Below are positions 8,747-17,013 of a stretch of 64,000 bases of DNA, piece by piece. The stretch covers positions 409,687-473,686 of the forward strand of contig NZ_AUBC01000001.1 of NCBI RefSeq assembly GCF_000429045.1. The letters are read 5' to 3'. Origin of the DNA: Salinarimonas rosea DSM 21201. GTDB lineage: Bacteria > Pseudomonadota > Alphaproteobacteria > Rhizobiales > Beijerinckiaceae. The notes beneath the pieces were generated by a model. It had not been told where the DNA came from, made no database searches, and saw nothing but the letters and a program-made list of their open reading frames with translations. The translations under genes were made by a program, and so were the position numbers. Numbering within the stretch: the stretch's first letter is position 1; each line of letters opens with the position of its first letter.

Positions 8747-8838
8747 CATGCGAGTCTGTTCGGATCGGTCCGCCGCGAGGGGCCGGACCGGGTCGACGTG
8801 CCGCCGTCTGGCCGGCACGCTCACGAGATGGGAAGCGC

Positions 8839-8870
8839 GGGCGCGGCGCGCAAGAGGGGGCGCCGCGCCC
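8839..8870 (-). terminator. Hairpin after the amidohydrolase gene
   Basis: A perfect 11-bp stem (GGGCGCGGCGC / GCGCCGCGCCC, 10-nt loop) begins 12 bases after the stop of the upstream minus-strand gene. It lacks a T-run, so termination strength is uncertain. Confidence 0.45.
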
Positions 8871-8882
8871 GTGCGGTGCTCC

Positions 8883-10322
8883 TCAGGCCGCCTGGACGGG
8901 CGGGCGCACCTCCGGCGGGATCGGGCAGGAATAGGGCGTGCGCGCCATCCGCGCCGCGTGCGCGGCGGCGGCCTCGCGGCGCAGGCCCTCGTCGCGCATG
9001 AGCAGGCGGGCGAGGCCCGCCATCGCCTTGGCGGCGTGGGCCATGCCCTTGTGCGCCGCCGGCGCCTTGCCCTGGGCGGTCATCTGCCAGGTGTGCAGCG
9101 GCGTGCCGATGGCGCAGGTGGCGACGCGCGCCTGGACGGTCGGCACCGCCCAGCTGACGTCGCCGACGTCCGTCGAGCCCATGCCGCCGAGGAAGGGGCG
9201 CTCGAGCGGCAGCACGAAGTCGCACAGGGGCGCCTCGTTCTCCGCGTCCGTCACCAGCGCAGGATCGCGCCCCATGTCGCGCCAGGCGGCGGCGATATCG
9301 CCGGGCGAGAGGGTGCGGCGGATCTCGGCGGCGAAGGCGCGGTCGGCGGCGTCGAAGGGTACCGGCCCGAGCCCGTCGAGGACGCGCTGCAGCGCCTCCT
9401 CCAGCGGCCTGTTGCCGACCAGGTTCGACACCGCCGAGTGCACCCGGCTCTCCACACGCGTGCCGGTCATCAGCGCCGCGCCGTCGGCGATGGCGCGCAC
9501 TCGCTCGACGAGATCGGCGAGGCCGGCGAGGTCGCGCGCGCGGATCAGCTGGCGCACCGTGGCGCGCGCGGGCACGACGTTGGGCGCCGTGCCGCCGGCG
9601 TCGAGATAGGCGTAGTGGACGCGCGCCTCGTCGGGCATGTGCTCGCGCAGGTAGTTGACGCCGACGTTCATCAGCTCCACCGCATCGAGCGCGCTGCGGC
9701 CGAGCTCGGGCGCGCCGGCGGCGTGCGCCGCCTTGCCGTGGAAGGTGAAGTCGATGCGCGTGTTGGCGAGCGACCGCGCCGGGTCGACCCCGGTGTGCGA
9801 GTAGGGATGCCAGGAGATGGCGGCGTCGACGTCGGCGAAGAGCCCGTCGCGGACCATGTAGGTCTTGGCGGCACCACCCTCCTCGGCCGGGCAGCCGTAG
9901 TAGCGCACGCGGCCGGGGATGCCCTCGGCCTCCAGCCAGTCGCGCACGGCGGTGGCGGCGAGGATGGCGGCGGAGCCCAGCAGGTTGTGGCCGCAGCCGT
10001 GGCCGTGGCCGCCCTCCTCGACGGGGGTGTGCGCGGCGACGCCCGCCTGCTGGCTGAGCGCCGGCAGTGCGTCGTACTCGCCGAGGATGGCGATCACCGG
10101 CCCGCCTTCGCCCCACTCGCCGACGACGGCCGTGGGAATGCCGGCTGCGTTCTCGGTGACCCGGAAGCCCTGGGCGCGCAGCATCGCCGTGTGCTCGGCC
10201 ACCGCCCGGCGCTCGGTGTAGGCGATCTCGGGCGCGTCGAAGATGCGGTCGGCGAGGCCCTCGAAGTCCTCGCGCTTGGCATCCACGAGATCCCAGACCG
10301 GATCGATGTTGCGCGTGTCCAT
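8883..10322 (-). CDS. M20D-family amidohydrolase, AbgB-like
   Basis: A 479-residue zinc-dependent amidohydrolase of the AbgB/HipO class, which cleaves amide-linked acyl groups, for example p-aminobenzoyl-glutamate. Metal-site motifs are visible: ILGEYDALP, GHGHGCGHNLLGSAA, CPAEEGGAAKTYM and ISWHPYSHTG, with GGMGSTDVGDVSW later. The length matches AbgB better than the shorter AbgA or hippuricase subfamilies. A GAGGAG lies 8-10 bases before the ATG. No AbgA partner and no AbgT transporter are beside it, so the natural substrate is unknown. It stands alone between the hsp20 gene and the tonB end of the heme locus. Confidence 0.82.
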   Translation of the reverse strand: MDTRNIDPVWDLVDAKREDFEGLADRIFDAPEIAYTERRAVAEHTAMLRAQGFRVTENAAGIPTAVVGEWGEGGPVIAILGEYDALPALSQQAGVAAHTPVEEGGHGHGCGHNLLGSAAILAATAVRDWLEAEGIPGRVRYYGCPAEEGGAAKTYMVRDGLFADVDAAISWHPYSHTGVDPARSLANTRIDFTFHGKAAHAAGAPELGRSALDAVELMNVGVNYLREHMPDEARVHYAYLDAGGTAPNVVPARATVRQLIRARDLAGLADLVERVRAIADGAALMTGTRVESRVHSAVSNLVGNRPLEEALQRVLDGLGPVPFDAADRAFAAEIRRTLSPGDIAAAWRDMGRDPALVTDAENEAPLCDFVLPLERPFLGGMGSTDVGDVSWAVPTVQARVATCAIGTPLHTWQMTAQGKAPAAHKGMAHAAKAMAGLARLLMRDEGLRREAAAAHAARMARTPYSCPIPPEVRPPVQAA

Positions 10323-10439
10323 GCTCGCTCTCCTCGGGCGTTCGGTGTTTCGGGCGCGATGCCCGGATATGCGAGGGGGTGTCGCGCGCGCCGGCGCGCC
10401 CGGTCAAGCGTCATGGGCGCGAGGACGGTATCCGCGCCC

Positions 10440-10648
10440 GCCCACCGGCCGCGCCGGCCCGGGAGGAGCGCACAACTCCCACCCCGTCGGGGCGGGGACG
10501 ATCCGCGCAGCGGATCAGGGGCGGGGTCCCCCGGCTCCACGTCGGCGGTGGTTTCGGCTCCGCCGAAGCGCGCCTGCCGGCGCACCCCCTCCGTCTCGTC
10601 GGCTTCGCCGCCGATCCACCTCCCCCGATGGGGGAGGAGCCCGCGCCA
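10440..10648. repeat. Mosaic of GC-rich intergenic palindromes
   Basis: The 326-bp gap between tonB and the amidohydrolase (10323-10648) has no credible gene. Its right two-thirds is a string of small inverted repeats. These are GATCCGC-GCA-GCGGATC (10500-10516), TTCGGC-TCC-GCCGAA (10553-10567), CGGC-TTC-GCCG around 10599-10609 and CCTCCCCC-GAT-GGGGGAGG (10619-10637). The section 10586-10639 aligns with a second copy at 40723-40777. Such elements are common between genes of GC-rich alphaproteobacteria. The left part probably holds the amidohydrolase promoter, which could not be pinpointed. Confidence 0.65.
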
Positions 10649-11527
10649 TCAACGCAGGTCGAAGCGCACGGGGACGGTGAGGGTGACGGCGCCCTCGGGC
10701 GGGGCAGGGGCGGGGGAGGCGCGACGGACCATGGCGACCGCCGCCTCGTCGAGAGCGGATGCGCCGCTCGAGCGGGCGACGCGGGCGCTCGTCACGCTGC
10801 CGCGCGCGTCGAGGCCGAAGGTGACGTGCACGACGCCCTCGATCCGCTGCGCCCGGGCGGCGGCCGGGTAGCGCTTGTGCCGCTCGAGGTGGGCGAGGAG
10901 GCGCGCCTGCCAGCGGGCGCGCTCCGCCGGCCCGGCGGAGGACGCGCGGGCGGGCTCCGGCGCCGCCGCATGTTCCCGGGTCTGCGCCGCACGGGCGGCG
11001 GCGCGGGCCGAATCGAACGTGTCGCGGCCGGGACTCGCCGCGGGCGGGGCGGCGCGCGTGGCACGGGGGCGCTGGGGAGGCGGCAGATCGGTGGGTCTCG
11101 GCGGAGGCAGCACGAATGGGGGAGCCGCCGCCTCGATCATCGGCGCCGTGACGGGGGCCGGCTCCGGCTCTGTGGCGGCTTCGGGGACGGGCTCGGGCGG
11201 CTGCTCCGGCGGAGCCAGCGCTTCCGGCGCGGGGTCCTCCGGCGCGGGGTCCTCCCGGGCAGGCTCGTCCGGGGGAGGCGCCGGCGCGGGTGCGGCTTCG
11301 TCGGCGGTCGCCTCGGGCGCGGGCGGCTCCTCCTCGGCGGCATCGGCCAGCGGTGCGCTCGGCAGCGCCGCGATCTCGACGGCGAGGAAGCCGTCCGGCG
11401 CGGCGGCGGGCTCCGGCGGCGGGACCTGCGGCAGCAGCGCGAGGCCGAGCGCCGCGTGCGCCGCCCCGGCGAGACCCGCCGCGGCGAGCCAGGCGGCGAG
11501 CCGCGCCGCCCCCCGGCGGCCGCTCAT
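10649..11527 (-). CDS. tonB: Energy transducer TonB of the heme locus
   Basis: A 292-residue inner-membrane-anchored periplasmic protein that passes proton-motive energy to the outer-membrane heme receptor. There is an N-terminal membrane anchor (about residues 8-32) and a long Pro/Glu/Ala-rich periplasm-spanning linker. The C-terminal TonB domain follows (from about 215: WQARLLAHLERHKRYPAAAR, then IEGVVHVTFGLDARG). The start overlaps the exbD stop by 4 bp (ATGA), so it is the last gene of the receptor-monooxygenase-hutX-exbB-exbD-tonB run. It is presumably dedicated to heme uptake and co-regulated by iron, which is inference from position. Confidence 0.92.
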   Translation of the reverse strand: MSGRRGAARLAAWLAAAGLAGAAHAALGLALLPQVPPPEPAAAPDGFLAVEIAALPSAPLADAAEEEPPAPEATADEAAPAPAPPPDEPAREDPAPEDPAPEALAPPEQPPEPVPEAATEPEPAPVTAPMIEAAAPPFVLPPPRPTDLPPPQRPRATRAAPPAASPGRDTFDSARAAARAAQTREHAAAPEPARASSAGPAERARWQARLLAHLERHKRYPAAARAQRIEGVVHVTFGLDARGSVTSARVARSSGASALDEAAVAMVRRASPAPAPPEGAVTLTVPVRFDLR

Positions 11528-11979
11528 GGCCGATCGGCCCCGACTCCGTCGGCCGGGACGGTCTCAAGCCCGGCCAGCGCGACGCGCAGGTATCCGGCGG
11601 CGCGCAGGTCGTCGAGGAGATCCATCAGCGCCCGGTAGGGGAGGCCCTGGTCGGCGCGCAGGAAGACGCGCGCCTCGCGGTCGCCCGCGGTCGCGGCGTC
11701 GAGCGCGGTCGCGAGATCCGCGCGCGCGATCGCCGTCTCGCCGAGCGACAGCGCCCTCTCCGCATCGAGCGTGAGCACGATCGGCTCCGTCGGCGCCGGT
11801 TGCGCCGCCGCCGTCGAGGCCGGGAGGTCGACCGGCACGGAGACCGTCGCCAGCGGCGCGGCGATCATGAAGACGATGAGGAGGACGAGGATCACGTCGA
11901 TGAAGGGCGTGACGTTGATCTCGGCGAGCGCGTCGTCCGCGTCGTCCTCGCCACCGTCCGGGCGCATCGCGAAGGCCAT
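11524..11979 (-). CDS. exbD: TonB-system proton channel subunit ExbD
   Basis: A 151-residue biopolymer transport protein with one transmembrane helix and a periplasmic domain. The diagnostic [19 protein letters not shown] segment (residues 20-38) carries the membrane-embedded Asp28 expected to carry protons. The periplasmic part ([26 protein letters not shown]) is typical. ATG 11979 was chosen because it gives a normal cytoplasmic N terminus, while the longer frame adds an Arg-rich segment overlapping exbB. It is 10 bp after exbB and overlaps tonB by 4 bp. Confidence 0.93.
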   Translation of the reverse strand: MAFAMRPDGGEDDADDALAEINVTPFIDVILVLLIVFMIAAPLATVSVPVDLPASTAAAQPAPTEPIVLTLDAERALSLGETAIARADLATALDAATAGDREARVFLRADQGLPYRALMDLLDDLRAAGYLRVALAGLETVPADGVGADRP

Positions 11980-11989
11980 GGGCGCCGCC

Positions 11990-12754
11990 TCATTCCGCCG
12001 CGAGGCGCAGGCCCGGCGCCGCCGCACGCGCCGCGTCGAGATCGCGGCTGAGCTGCCGGGCGAGCCGGGCCGAGACGTCGCCGAGGAGGCCGCGATAGCC
12101 GGCGAGGCCGCGGGCGAAGAGGTTGTAGAGGATCGCCGCCGGGATGGCCGCGACGAGGCCGATGCCGGTGGCGAGCAGCGCCTCGGCGATGCCCGGCGCG
12201 ACCACGGCGAGGTTCGTGGTCTGCGTCGCCGCGATGCCGATGAACGAGTTCATGATCCCCCACACCGTGCCGAACAGGCCGAGAAAGGGTGCGGCGGAGG
12301 CGGTGATGGCGAGGAGGCCCGTGCCCGCCGCGAGCCGGCGTCCCGCCGCCTTCTCGATGCGCGCGAGGCGGATCGCGGCACGCTCGCGCACGCCCGCGGG
12401 ATCGCGACGGGGGCCGAGCGCCTCGCTCTCGCGCCATTCCTCGCCGAGGGCGCGCACCAGCGTGGCGGGGGCACCGCCGCGGCCGGCGAAGGCACGCTGC
12501 GCCTCCTCGAGGGAGGTCACGTCGTCGAGGAGCCGCAGCGCCCGGCGGGCGCGGACGCGTGCGCCGGCCAGCTCGAGACCCTTCACCAGCGCGATCGTCC
12601 AGACCAGGACGGAGGCCGCGACGAGGCCGACCATCACCGCCTGCACCACGATGTCGGCGGCGAGGAACATCCCCCACGGCGAGAGGTCGTGCGCGGCGCC
12701 CGCCGCGACGGGCGAAGCGAGCGGCGTCTCGACCGGTGCTTCCACGGGCGTCAT
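11990..12754 (-). CDS. exbB: TonB-system channel subunit ExbB (MotA/TolQ/ExbB family)
   Basis: A 254-residue inner-membrane protein forming the proton channel with ExbD. Three membrane helices are visible at about residues 28-52, 143-170 and 186-210. The family signature [17 protein letters not shown] lies in helix 2 and [19 protein letters not shown] in helix 3. The ATG at 12754 overlaps the hutX stop by 4 bp. The N terminus is short compared with ExbB proteins that have an extra periplasmic leader. Confidence 0.93.
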   Translation of the reverse strand: MTPVEAPVETPLASPVAAGAAHDLSPWGMFLAADIVVQAVMVGLVAASVLVWTIALVKGLELAGARVRARRALRLLDDVTSLEEAQRAFAGRGGAPATLVRALGEEWRESEALGPRRDPAGVRERAAIRLARIEKAAGRRLAAGTGLLAITASAAPFLGLFGTVWGIMNSFIGIAATQTTNLAVVAPGIAEALLATGIGLVAAIPAAILYNLFARGLAGYRGLLGDVSARLARQLSRDLDAARAAAPGLRLAAE

Positions 12755-13275
12755 GGCAGGGCGAGCCTCTCGCGCAGGGACTCGAAGGCGGCGAGCTGGG
12801 CGGGCTCGAGCTCCCGGTCCGGCCCGCGCCGCACGAAGATCTTGAACATCGACGCGCCCGACTCGTCGAAGAACTGCATCGAGCAGGAGCGCCGGCCGTG
12901 GAAGCGCCGGTCGACGAGGTAGATCGCCCGGCAGGCGTCGGCGCGGATGTGCCCGCCGATGGGGCTGTCGCCGTGGATGTTGAACCACCCGCGGCCGATC
13001 GAGCCGGGCGGCAGGCGCCCGACCACCTCGAGCACGACGCTCGGCCCGTGCATCAGGAAGAGCACCTCGCCCCAGGTGGTCGCCGCCGCCCAGACCTCGC
13101 CGAAGCGCGCGCCGGGGACGAAGAGGCGCTCGCCCGCGGGGAGCGCCTCGACGACGGTGCGCAAGGGCGCGCCGTGGGCCCGCGCCACGTCCTCCAGCAC
13201 GCCGTCGGGCCTCTCGGCGAGGCTCGCGCGGATCGCCGCGAGGAGGCCGGGGTCGACGGCGGCGGGCGCGTCCAT
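12751..13275 (-). CDS. hutX: Cytosolic heme carrier HutX/HuvX
   Basis: A 174-residue heme-utilisation protein of the HutX/HuvX/ChuX family, which accepts heme from the importer and hands it to a degrading enzyme. Family features seen are the N-terminal helical region with [21 protein letters not shown], then [40 protein letters not shown] and the C-terminal [19 protein letters not shown]. The start overlaps the stop of the monooxygenase gene (TGATG), and its own stop overlaps exbB. It appears to take the place of HmuS/HemS, which is absent from this locus. Confidence 0.9.
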   Translation of the reverse strand: MDAPAAVDPGLLAAIRASLAERPDGVLEDVARAHGAPLRTVVEALPAGERLFVPGARFGEVWAAATTWGEVLFLMHGPSVVLEVVGRLPPGSIGRGWFNIHGDSPIGGHIRADACRAIYLVDRRFHGRRSCSMQFFDESGASMFKIFVRRGPDRELEPAQLAAFESLRERLALP

Positions 13276-13622
13276 CACGCCACCTTCGCCGAAGAGGACG
13301 CCGTTGCGGGCGCGTCCTCGCCGAGCACGCTCTCGAAGCCCTCGAACTCGGGATGGCCGAGGTAGAGCCCCTTGTTCTGGCCCGCGTTGCGGTGCGAGTC
13401 GCGGAACTGCTCCGAGCGCGTCCAGGCCTCGAAGCTCGCCCGGTCGGTCCAGACCGTGTGCGAGGCGTAGAGCGTGTGGTCCTCGCGCTCCGGGCCCTTC
13501 AGCAGATGGAAGCCGACGAAGCCCGCCATCTCGTCGAGCCGGGTCTTGCGGCTCGACCAGACGGTCTCGAAATCGCTCTCGCGGCCCTTCGCGACCTTGA
13601 AGCGGTTCATGGCGACGAACAT
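13275..13622 (-). CDS. IsdG/HmuQ-type heme-degrading monooxygenase (ABM domain)
   Basis: A 115-residue ferredoxin-fold monooxygenase that opens the heme ring to release iron. The IsdG-family catalytic triad is in register: Asn6 (MFVAMNRF), Trp67 (FEAWTRSEQF) and His77 (RDSHRNAG), matching the Asn/Trp/His positions of IsdG. AGGAGAG lies 8 bases before ATG 13622. It sits directly downstream of the receptor and is coupled to hutX, which fits a heme hand-off pathway. Rhizobial HmuQ/HmuD enzymes are the likely closest relatives; the product type (biliverdin-like or other) cannot be read from sequence. Confidence 0.88.
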   Translation of the reverse strand: MFVAMNRFKVAKGRESDFETVWSSRKTRLDEMAGFVGFHLLKGPEREDHTLYASHTVWTDRASFEAWTRSEQFRDSHRNAGQNKGLYLGHPEFEGFESVLGEDAPATASSSAKVA

Positions 13623-13663
13623 GGTCTGTCTCTCCTGTGATCTGTTCTGGTGGTCCGCCGGGC

Positions 13664-15703
13664 TCACATCCCGAGCCGCGCCTGGAAGCCGATCTTGGCG
13701 ACGAAGCCCGGGCTGTCCGCACCGTCGCGGAAGCGCCGGTAGCGCACGTCCCCGACGTTCTCGAGCCGCACGTAGGCGCGCGCGTCCGGCGTGATGTCGT
13801 ACGAGCCGTAGAGGTCGACGAGGGTATAGTCGTCGCTCTTCAGGCTCGCCGCGGTCAAGGGCAGCCGGTCCTGGGCGGCGACGAAGGTGACGCGTCCCCC
13901 GAAGGTCAGCTTCTCGTCGAGGAAGCGCAGGCCCGCCCCGAGCGCCAGCCGGTCGGGGTAGACCGAGGTCAGCGGGTCGTCGGTGACGCGGTTGTCGCCG
14001 CGCGTCGTCCCGCCCGACACGCTCGCGAACCAGCGCCGCGCGTCGTAGGTCAGGTCCAGCTCCGCGCCGGTGAGGCGGGCGCGGGAGATATTGTCGTAGC
14101 GGAAGGTCGCGTCGGCGCAGGCGTTGCGCACGCGCGGGTCGCCGCAGGGCGCGCCCGGATCGGAGTAGATGCTCTCGATGTAGTCGTCGACGTCGGTGCG
14201 GAACACCGAGACCTTGCCGCGCAGGCGGTCGCCCTCGAGGAACAGGTCGTCGAAGGACAGGTTGAGGCCCGCCTCGATCGTCTTGCCGATTTCCGGGCGC
14301 AGGTTCGGGTTCGGCCGGAACGAGAACGCGGCCGGGAAGGGGTGCACGCCCGCGATCAGCGTCTCGGTGACGGAGGGCGCGCGGTAGCCCTCGGCATAGG
14401 TGCCGTAGACCTGCAGCCCCTCGATCGGGCGGATGCCGATCGTCAGCTTCGGCGAGATGCGGCTGCCGTCGGAGGAGACGGTGCCGCCGGACAGCTGGTA
14501 GGCGTCGAAGCGCGCCGCCCCGATCAGGTCGACGATGCCCCAGGTGGCCTGGCTCTGCAGGAAGCCGCCCCACACCGTGCGCTCGCCCGAGGGCGTGAAC
14601 AGGTCGGCGGAGCCCAGCGGATCGGCGACCGTCACCTCGTCGCGGAAGGCGTCCCAGCCATAGGTGAGCGCGAGGCCGACCGGTCCGGCATCGAAGCGCG
14701 AGGTGTTGTGGACGTCCGCGCCGATCGTGTGGATCTCGAAGGAGCGCCGGCTCCCGAGGGCGGGCGCCGTGCCGGAGACCTGCCGCTGGTCCGTCTGCGT
14801 GCGCGTCGACCAGGCGGAGACGTCGAGGTCGACGAGGCGGTTCGCCGGGTCGTTCCAGCCCCAGCGCGCGACGAAGGTCTCGGTGGTCACCTCGTTGTCC
14901 CGCCGCGGCTCGCGGGCGGTGCCGAGCCCGTTGGCGAAGTCGAAGCGCTGGAGCTGGGCCGAGAGCTCGACGCGGTGGAAGGGCGCGGGATCGAGCACGA
15001 CCTTGCCGATCCCCGAGACGATCTCCTGGCCGCTGTCGGCGACTCGCGTGCCGTCGCCGGTCTCGTAGTCGTCGGCGTCGCGCAGGCTGAGGCCCACGAG
15101 CGCGCCGAAGGCCTCGACGGGCCGCATCGCGGCGATGCCCGAGCCGAGGATGCCGGTCTGGCGCCCCATCAGGAAGGTCGTGTCGAGGGTGAGCGAGAGC
15201 CGCTCGCCGGGGGCGAGGACGTCGTCGGGGTCGACGGTCTGGAAGGAGACCACGCCGCCGATCGCGCCCGAGCCGTAGACGTTGGCGACGGGCCCGCGGG
15301 TCACGTCGACGAGGCGCACGAAGGCGGGATCGAGGAAGAAGGCGCCGTCGGCGTTGTGGCCGGAGCGCTGGAAGTTCTGCCGCGCGCCGTCCACCGTCAC
15401 CGCGACCCGGCCGAAGTCCTGCAGGCCGCGGATGTTCACCGCCGTGGCGGGATCGTTCGCGTTCTCCTGCGTGGCGACGTTCGGCAGCGCGTCGAGCACC
15501 GTGCCGATGCGCTGCACGGCGCGCGTCCGGATCTCCTCGCGCGTCACCACGCTCGCGCCGGCCATCGCCTCGACGGCACGGGTCTCGTCCTTCGTGGCCG
15601 TCACCGTCACGGCGTCGAGCAGGATGCCCTCCTGCGCCGCCGCGGCCCCGATGCCCAGCGCCAGAGCGCCGAGCGATACCGCTCCCAGAAACAGCTTACG
15701 CAT
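13664..15703 (-). CDS. hmuR: TonB-dependent outer-membrane heme/hemoglobin receptor
   Basis: A 679-residue 22-strand beta-barrel receptor with a signal peptide (MRKLFLGAVSLGALALG, cleavage near AAAAQEG). After it come a TonB box region (LLDAVTVTATK), a plug domain (NVATQENANDPATAVNIRG; GSGAIGGVVSFQT) and a barrel ending in an aromatic-poor RLGM. The heme-receptor motifs are present as YAEGYRAPSVTETL (FRAP-like) and RPNPNLRPE (NPNL). Start 15703 places AAGGTGG 7-10 bases upstream; an ATG two codons earlier is possible. It heads the minus-strand heme operon and is divergent from hemP-hmuTUV. Confidence 0.92.
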   Translation of the reverse strand: MRKLFLGAVSLGALALGIGAAAAQEGILLDAVTVTATKDETRAVEAMAGASVVTREEIRTRAVQRIGTVLDALPNVATQENANDPATAVNIRGLQDFGRVAVTVDGARQNFQRSGHNADGAFFLDPAFVRLVDVTRGPVANVYGSGAIGGVVSFQTVDPDDVLAPGERLSLTLDTTFLMGRQTGILGSGIAAMRPVEAFGALVGLSLRDADDYETGDGTRVADSGQEIVSGIGKVVLDPAPFHRVELSAQLQRFDFANGLGTAREPRRDNEVTTETFVARWGWNDPANRLVDLDVSAWSTRTQTDQRQVSGTAPALGSRRSFEIHTIGADVHNTSRFDAGPVGLALTYGWDAFRDEVTVADPLGSADLFTPSGERTVWGGFLQSQATWGIVDLIGAARFDAYQLSGGTVSSDGSRISPKLTIGIRPIEGLQVYGTYAEGYRAPSVTETLIAGVHPFPAAFSFRPNPNLRPEIGKTIEAGLNLSFDDLFLEGDRLRGKVSVFRTDVDDYIESIYSDPGAPCGDPRVRNACADATFRYDNISRARLTGAELDLTYDARRWFASVSGGTTRGDNRVTDDPLTSVYPDRLALGAGLRFLDEKLTFGGRVTFVAAQDRLPLTAASLKSDDYTLVDLYGSYDITPDARAYVRLENVGDVRYRRFRDGADSPGFVAKIGFQARLGM

Positions 15704-15868
15704 CGCCATCCACCTTGCCTGTCGTCTGTTCACGATGGCTGGCGGGCCCCGCGGCGCGTGCCGCGGAAAGGGGCTGGCTGGCTGTGCGCTCGATTTCTCA
15801 CGCGAACGCTTGACGTCGTCTATGCGAGACGGCACACAGCGTCAATCGGAAACTTGAAAATATCCTCT

Positions 15869-15883
15869 TTCGAGCGATTCGAA
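15869..15883. promoter_or_regulatory. Inverted repeat in the divergent hmuR/hemP control region
   Basis: TTCGA-GCGAT-TCGAA is a 5-bp inverted repeat in a locally AT-rich stretch (about 15850-15890) of the 219-bp gap between divergent heme genes. It could be part of an iron-responsive (Irr/Fur/RirA) site, but does not match the TTTAGAA-type Irr box exactly. A minus-strand TTGACG at 15840-15845 may be the receptor -35, but the spacing to CATAGA is only 15. Confidence 0.3.
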
Positions 15884-15922
15884 GGAGGAACGACTTGACG
15901 AACACTCGAAAGGCTCGAGTAG

Positions 15923-16099
15923 ATGAATTCCAAGGAAGAGCCGAACATTGCCGCGCAGGACGCGCGCGCACCCGGGGCGCCGCCCGTCGTCGACGTGCGC
16001 GCGCTCGTCGGGGAGGGGCGCGAGGCGATCATCCGCCACAACGGCGAGAGCTACCGCCTGCGCATCACCGCCGCCAACAAGCTGATCCTCACCAAGTGA
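15923..16099 (+). CDS. hemP: Hemin uptake protein HemP/HmuP
   Basis: A 58-residue gene found by direct translation. It begins MNSKEEPNIAAQDARAP and ends with the family core IRHNGESYRLRITAANKLILTK (given here as positions 37-58), where the Y-x-L-R-I-T and K-L-I-L-T-K residues are characteristic. HemP/HmuP is known in Bradyrhizobium and Burkholderia as a small co-activator needed for heme receptor expression. It is the first gene of the plus-strand arm, 20 bp before hmuT. The start follows GAAAGG with normal spacing. Confidence 0.88.
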   Translation: MNSKEEPNIAAQDARAPGAPPVVDVRALVGEGREAIIRHNGESYRLRITAANKLILTK

Positions 16100-16119
16100 C
16101 CACACGCGGGACCGCCGAC

Positions 16120-17013
16120 ATGCTGCGCATCATCGTCCTCCTCGCGGGGCTGCCCCTCGCGGGCCTCCTCCTCGCCGCCCCGCTGCCGGCCGCCGCGGCC
16201 GAGCGCATCGTCGCGGCCGGCGGCGTCGTCACCGAGATCCTCTACGCGCTGGGCGTCGAGGACCGGATCGTCGGCGTCGACACGACGAGCGTGCACCCGC
16301 CGCAGGCGCTCGCGGACAACCCCGACGTCGGCTACGTCCGGGCGCTCTCCGCGGAGGGCGTGCTCTCGCTCGCGCCCGACCGGGTGATCGCCACCGACGC
16401 CGCCGGGCCCGCGGCGGCGCTCGACCTCGTCCGGCAGGCGGGCGTGCCGATCGACGTCGTCGGCGAGGAGCCGACCCGGGCGGGCGTCACCGGGCGCATC
16501 CGCACGATCGGCGCGCTCGTGGGCGCGGAGGCGCGGGCCGAGGCGCTCGCCGCGGAGGTCGAAGCGGACTTCGCGGCGTTGGCGGAGGCGCGCGCGCGGC
16601 TCGACGGCGCGCAGGTGCGCGTATTGTTCGTGCTCTCGCTCCAGAACGGGCGGGCGATGGTCGGCGGGGCGGGGACCTCGGCGGACGCGATCATCGCGCT
16701 CGCCGGCGGGGTCAACGCGGTGCCGGAGGTCGCCGGCTACAAGCCCGTCACCGACGAGGCGATCATCGCGGCGGCGCCCGACGTCGTGCTCTCGATCGCC
16801 CGCGGCGACCACGCGCTCGACCCCGACGAGGTCTTCGCGATGCCGGCCTTCGCGCTGACGCCGGCCTCCGAGGGGCGTCGGCTCGTGTCGATGGACGGGC
16901 TCGCGCTGCTCGGCTTCGGGCCGCGCGCGCCGCAGGCGGCGGCCGCGCTGATGCGTGCGCTCCATCCGCGAGCCGAGATCCCGCCGATCGGCGCTGCCGA
17001 GGCGACGCGATGA
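16120..17013 (+). CDS. hmuT: Periplasmic heme-binding protein HmuT
   Basis: A 297-residue cluster A substrate-binding protein of the heme/B12/siderophore class. A signal peptide (MLRIIVLLAGLPLAGLLL, cleavage near AAAAERI) precedes the first lobe IVAAGGVVTEILYALGVED. The heme-transporter motif VGYVRALSAEGVLSLAPD and the second-lobe ALAGGVNAVPEVAGYKPVTDEAI follow. It delivers heme to HmuU. The start was set at ATG 16120 because the signal peptide begins there. Its stop overlaps the hmuU start (ATGA). Confidence 0.92.
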   Translation: MLRIIVLLAGLPLAGLLLAAPLPAAAAERIVAAGGVVTEILYALGVEDRIVGVDTTSVHPPQALADNPDVGYVRALSAEGVLSLAPDRVIATDAAGPAAALDLVRQAGVPIDVVGEEPTRAGVTGRIRTIGALVGAEARAEALAAEVEADFAALAEARARLDGAQVRVLFVLSLQNGRAMVGGAGTSADAIIALAGGVNAVPEVAGYKPVTDEAIIAAAPDVVLSIARGDHALDPDEVFAMPAFALTPASEGRRLVSMDGLALLGFGPRAPQAAAALMRALHPRAEIPPIGAAEATR

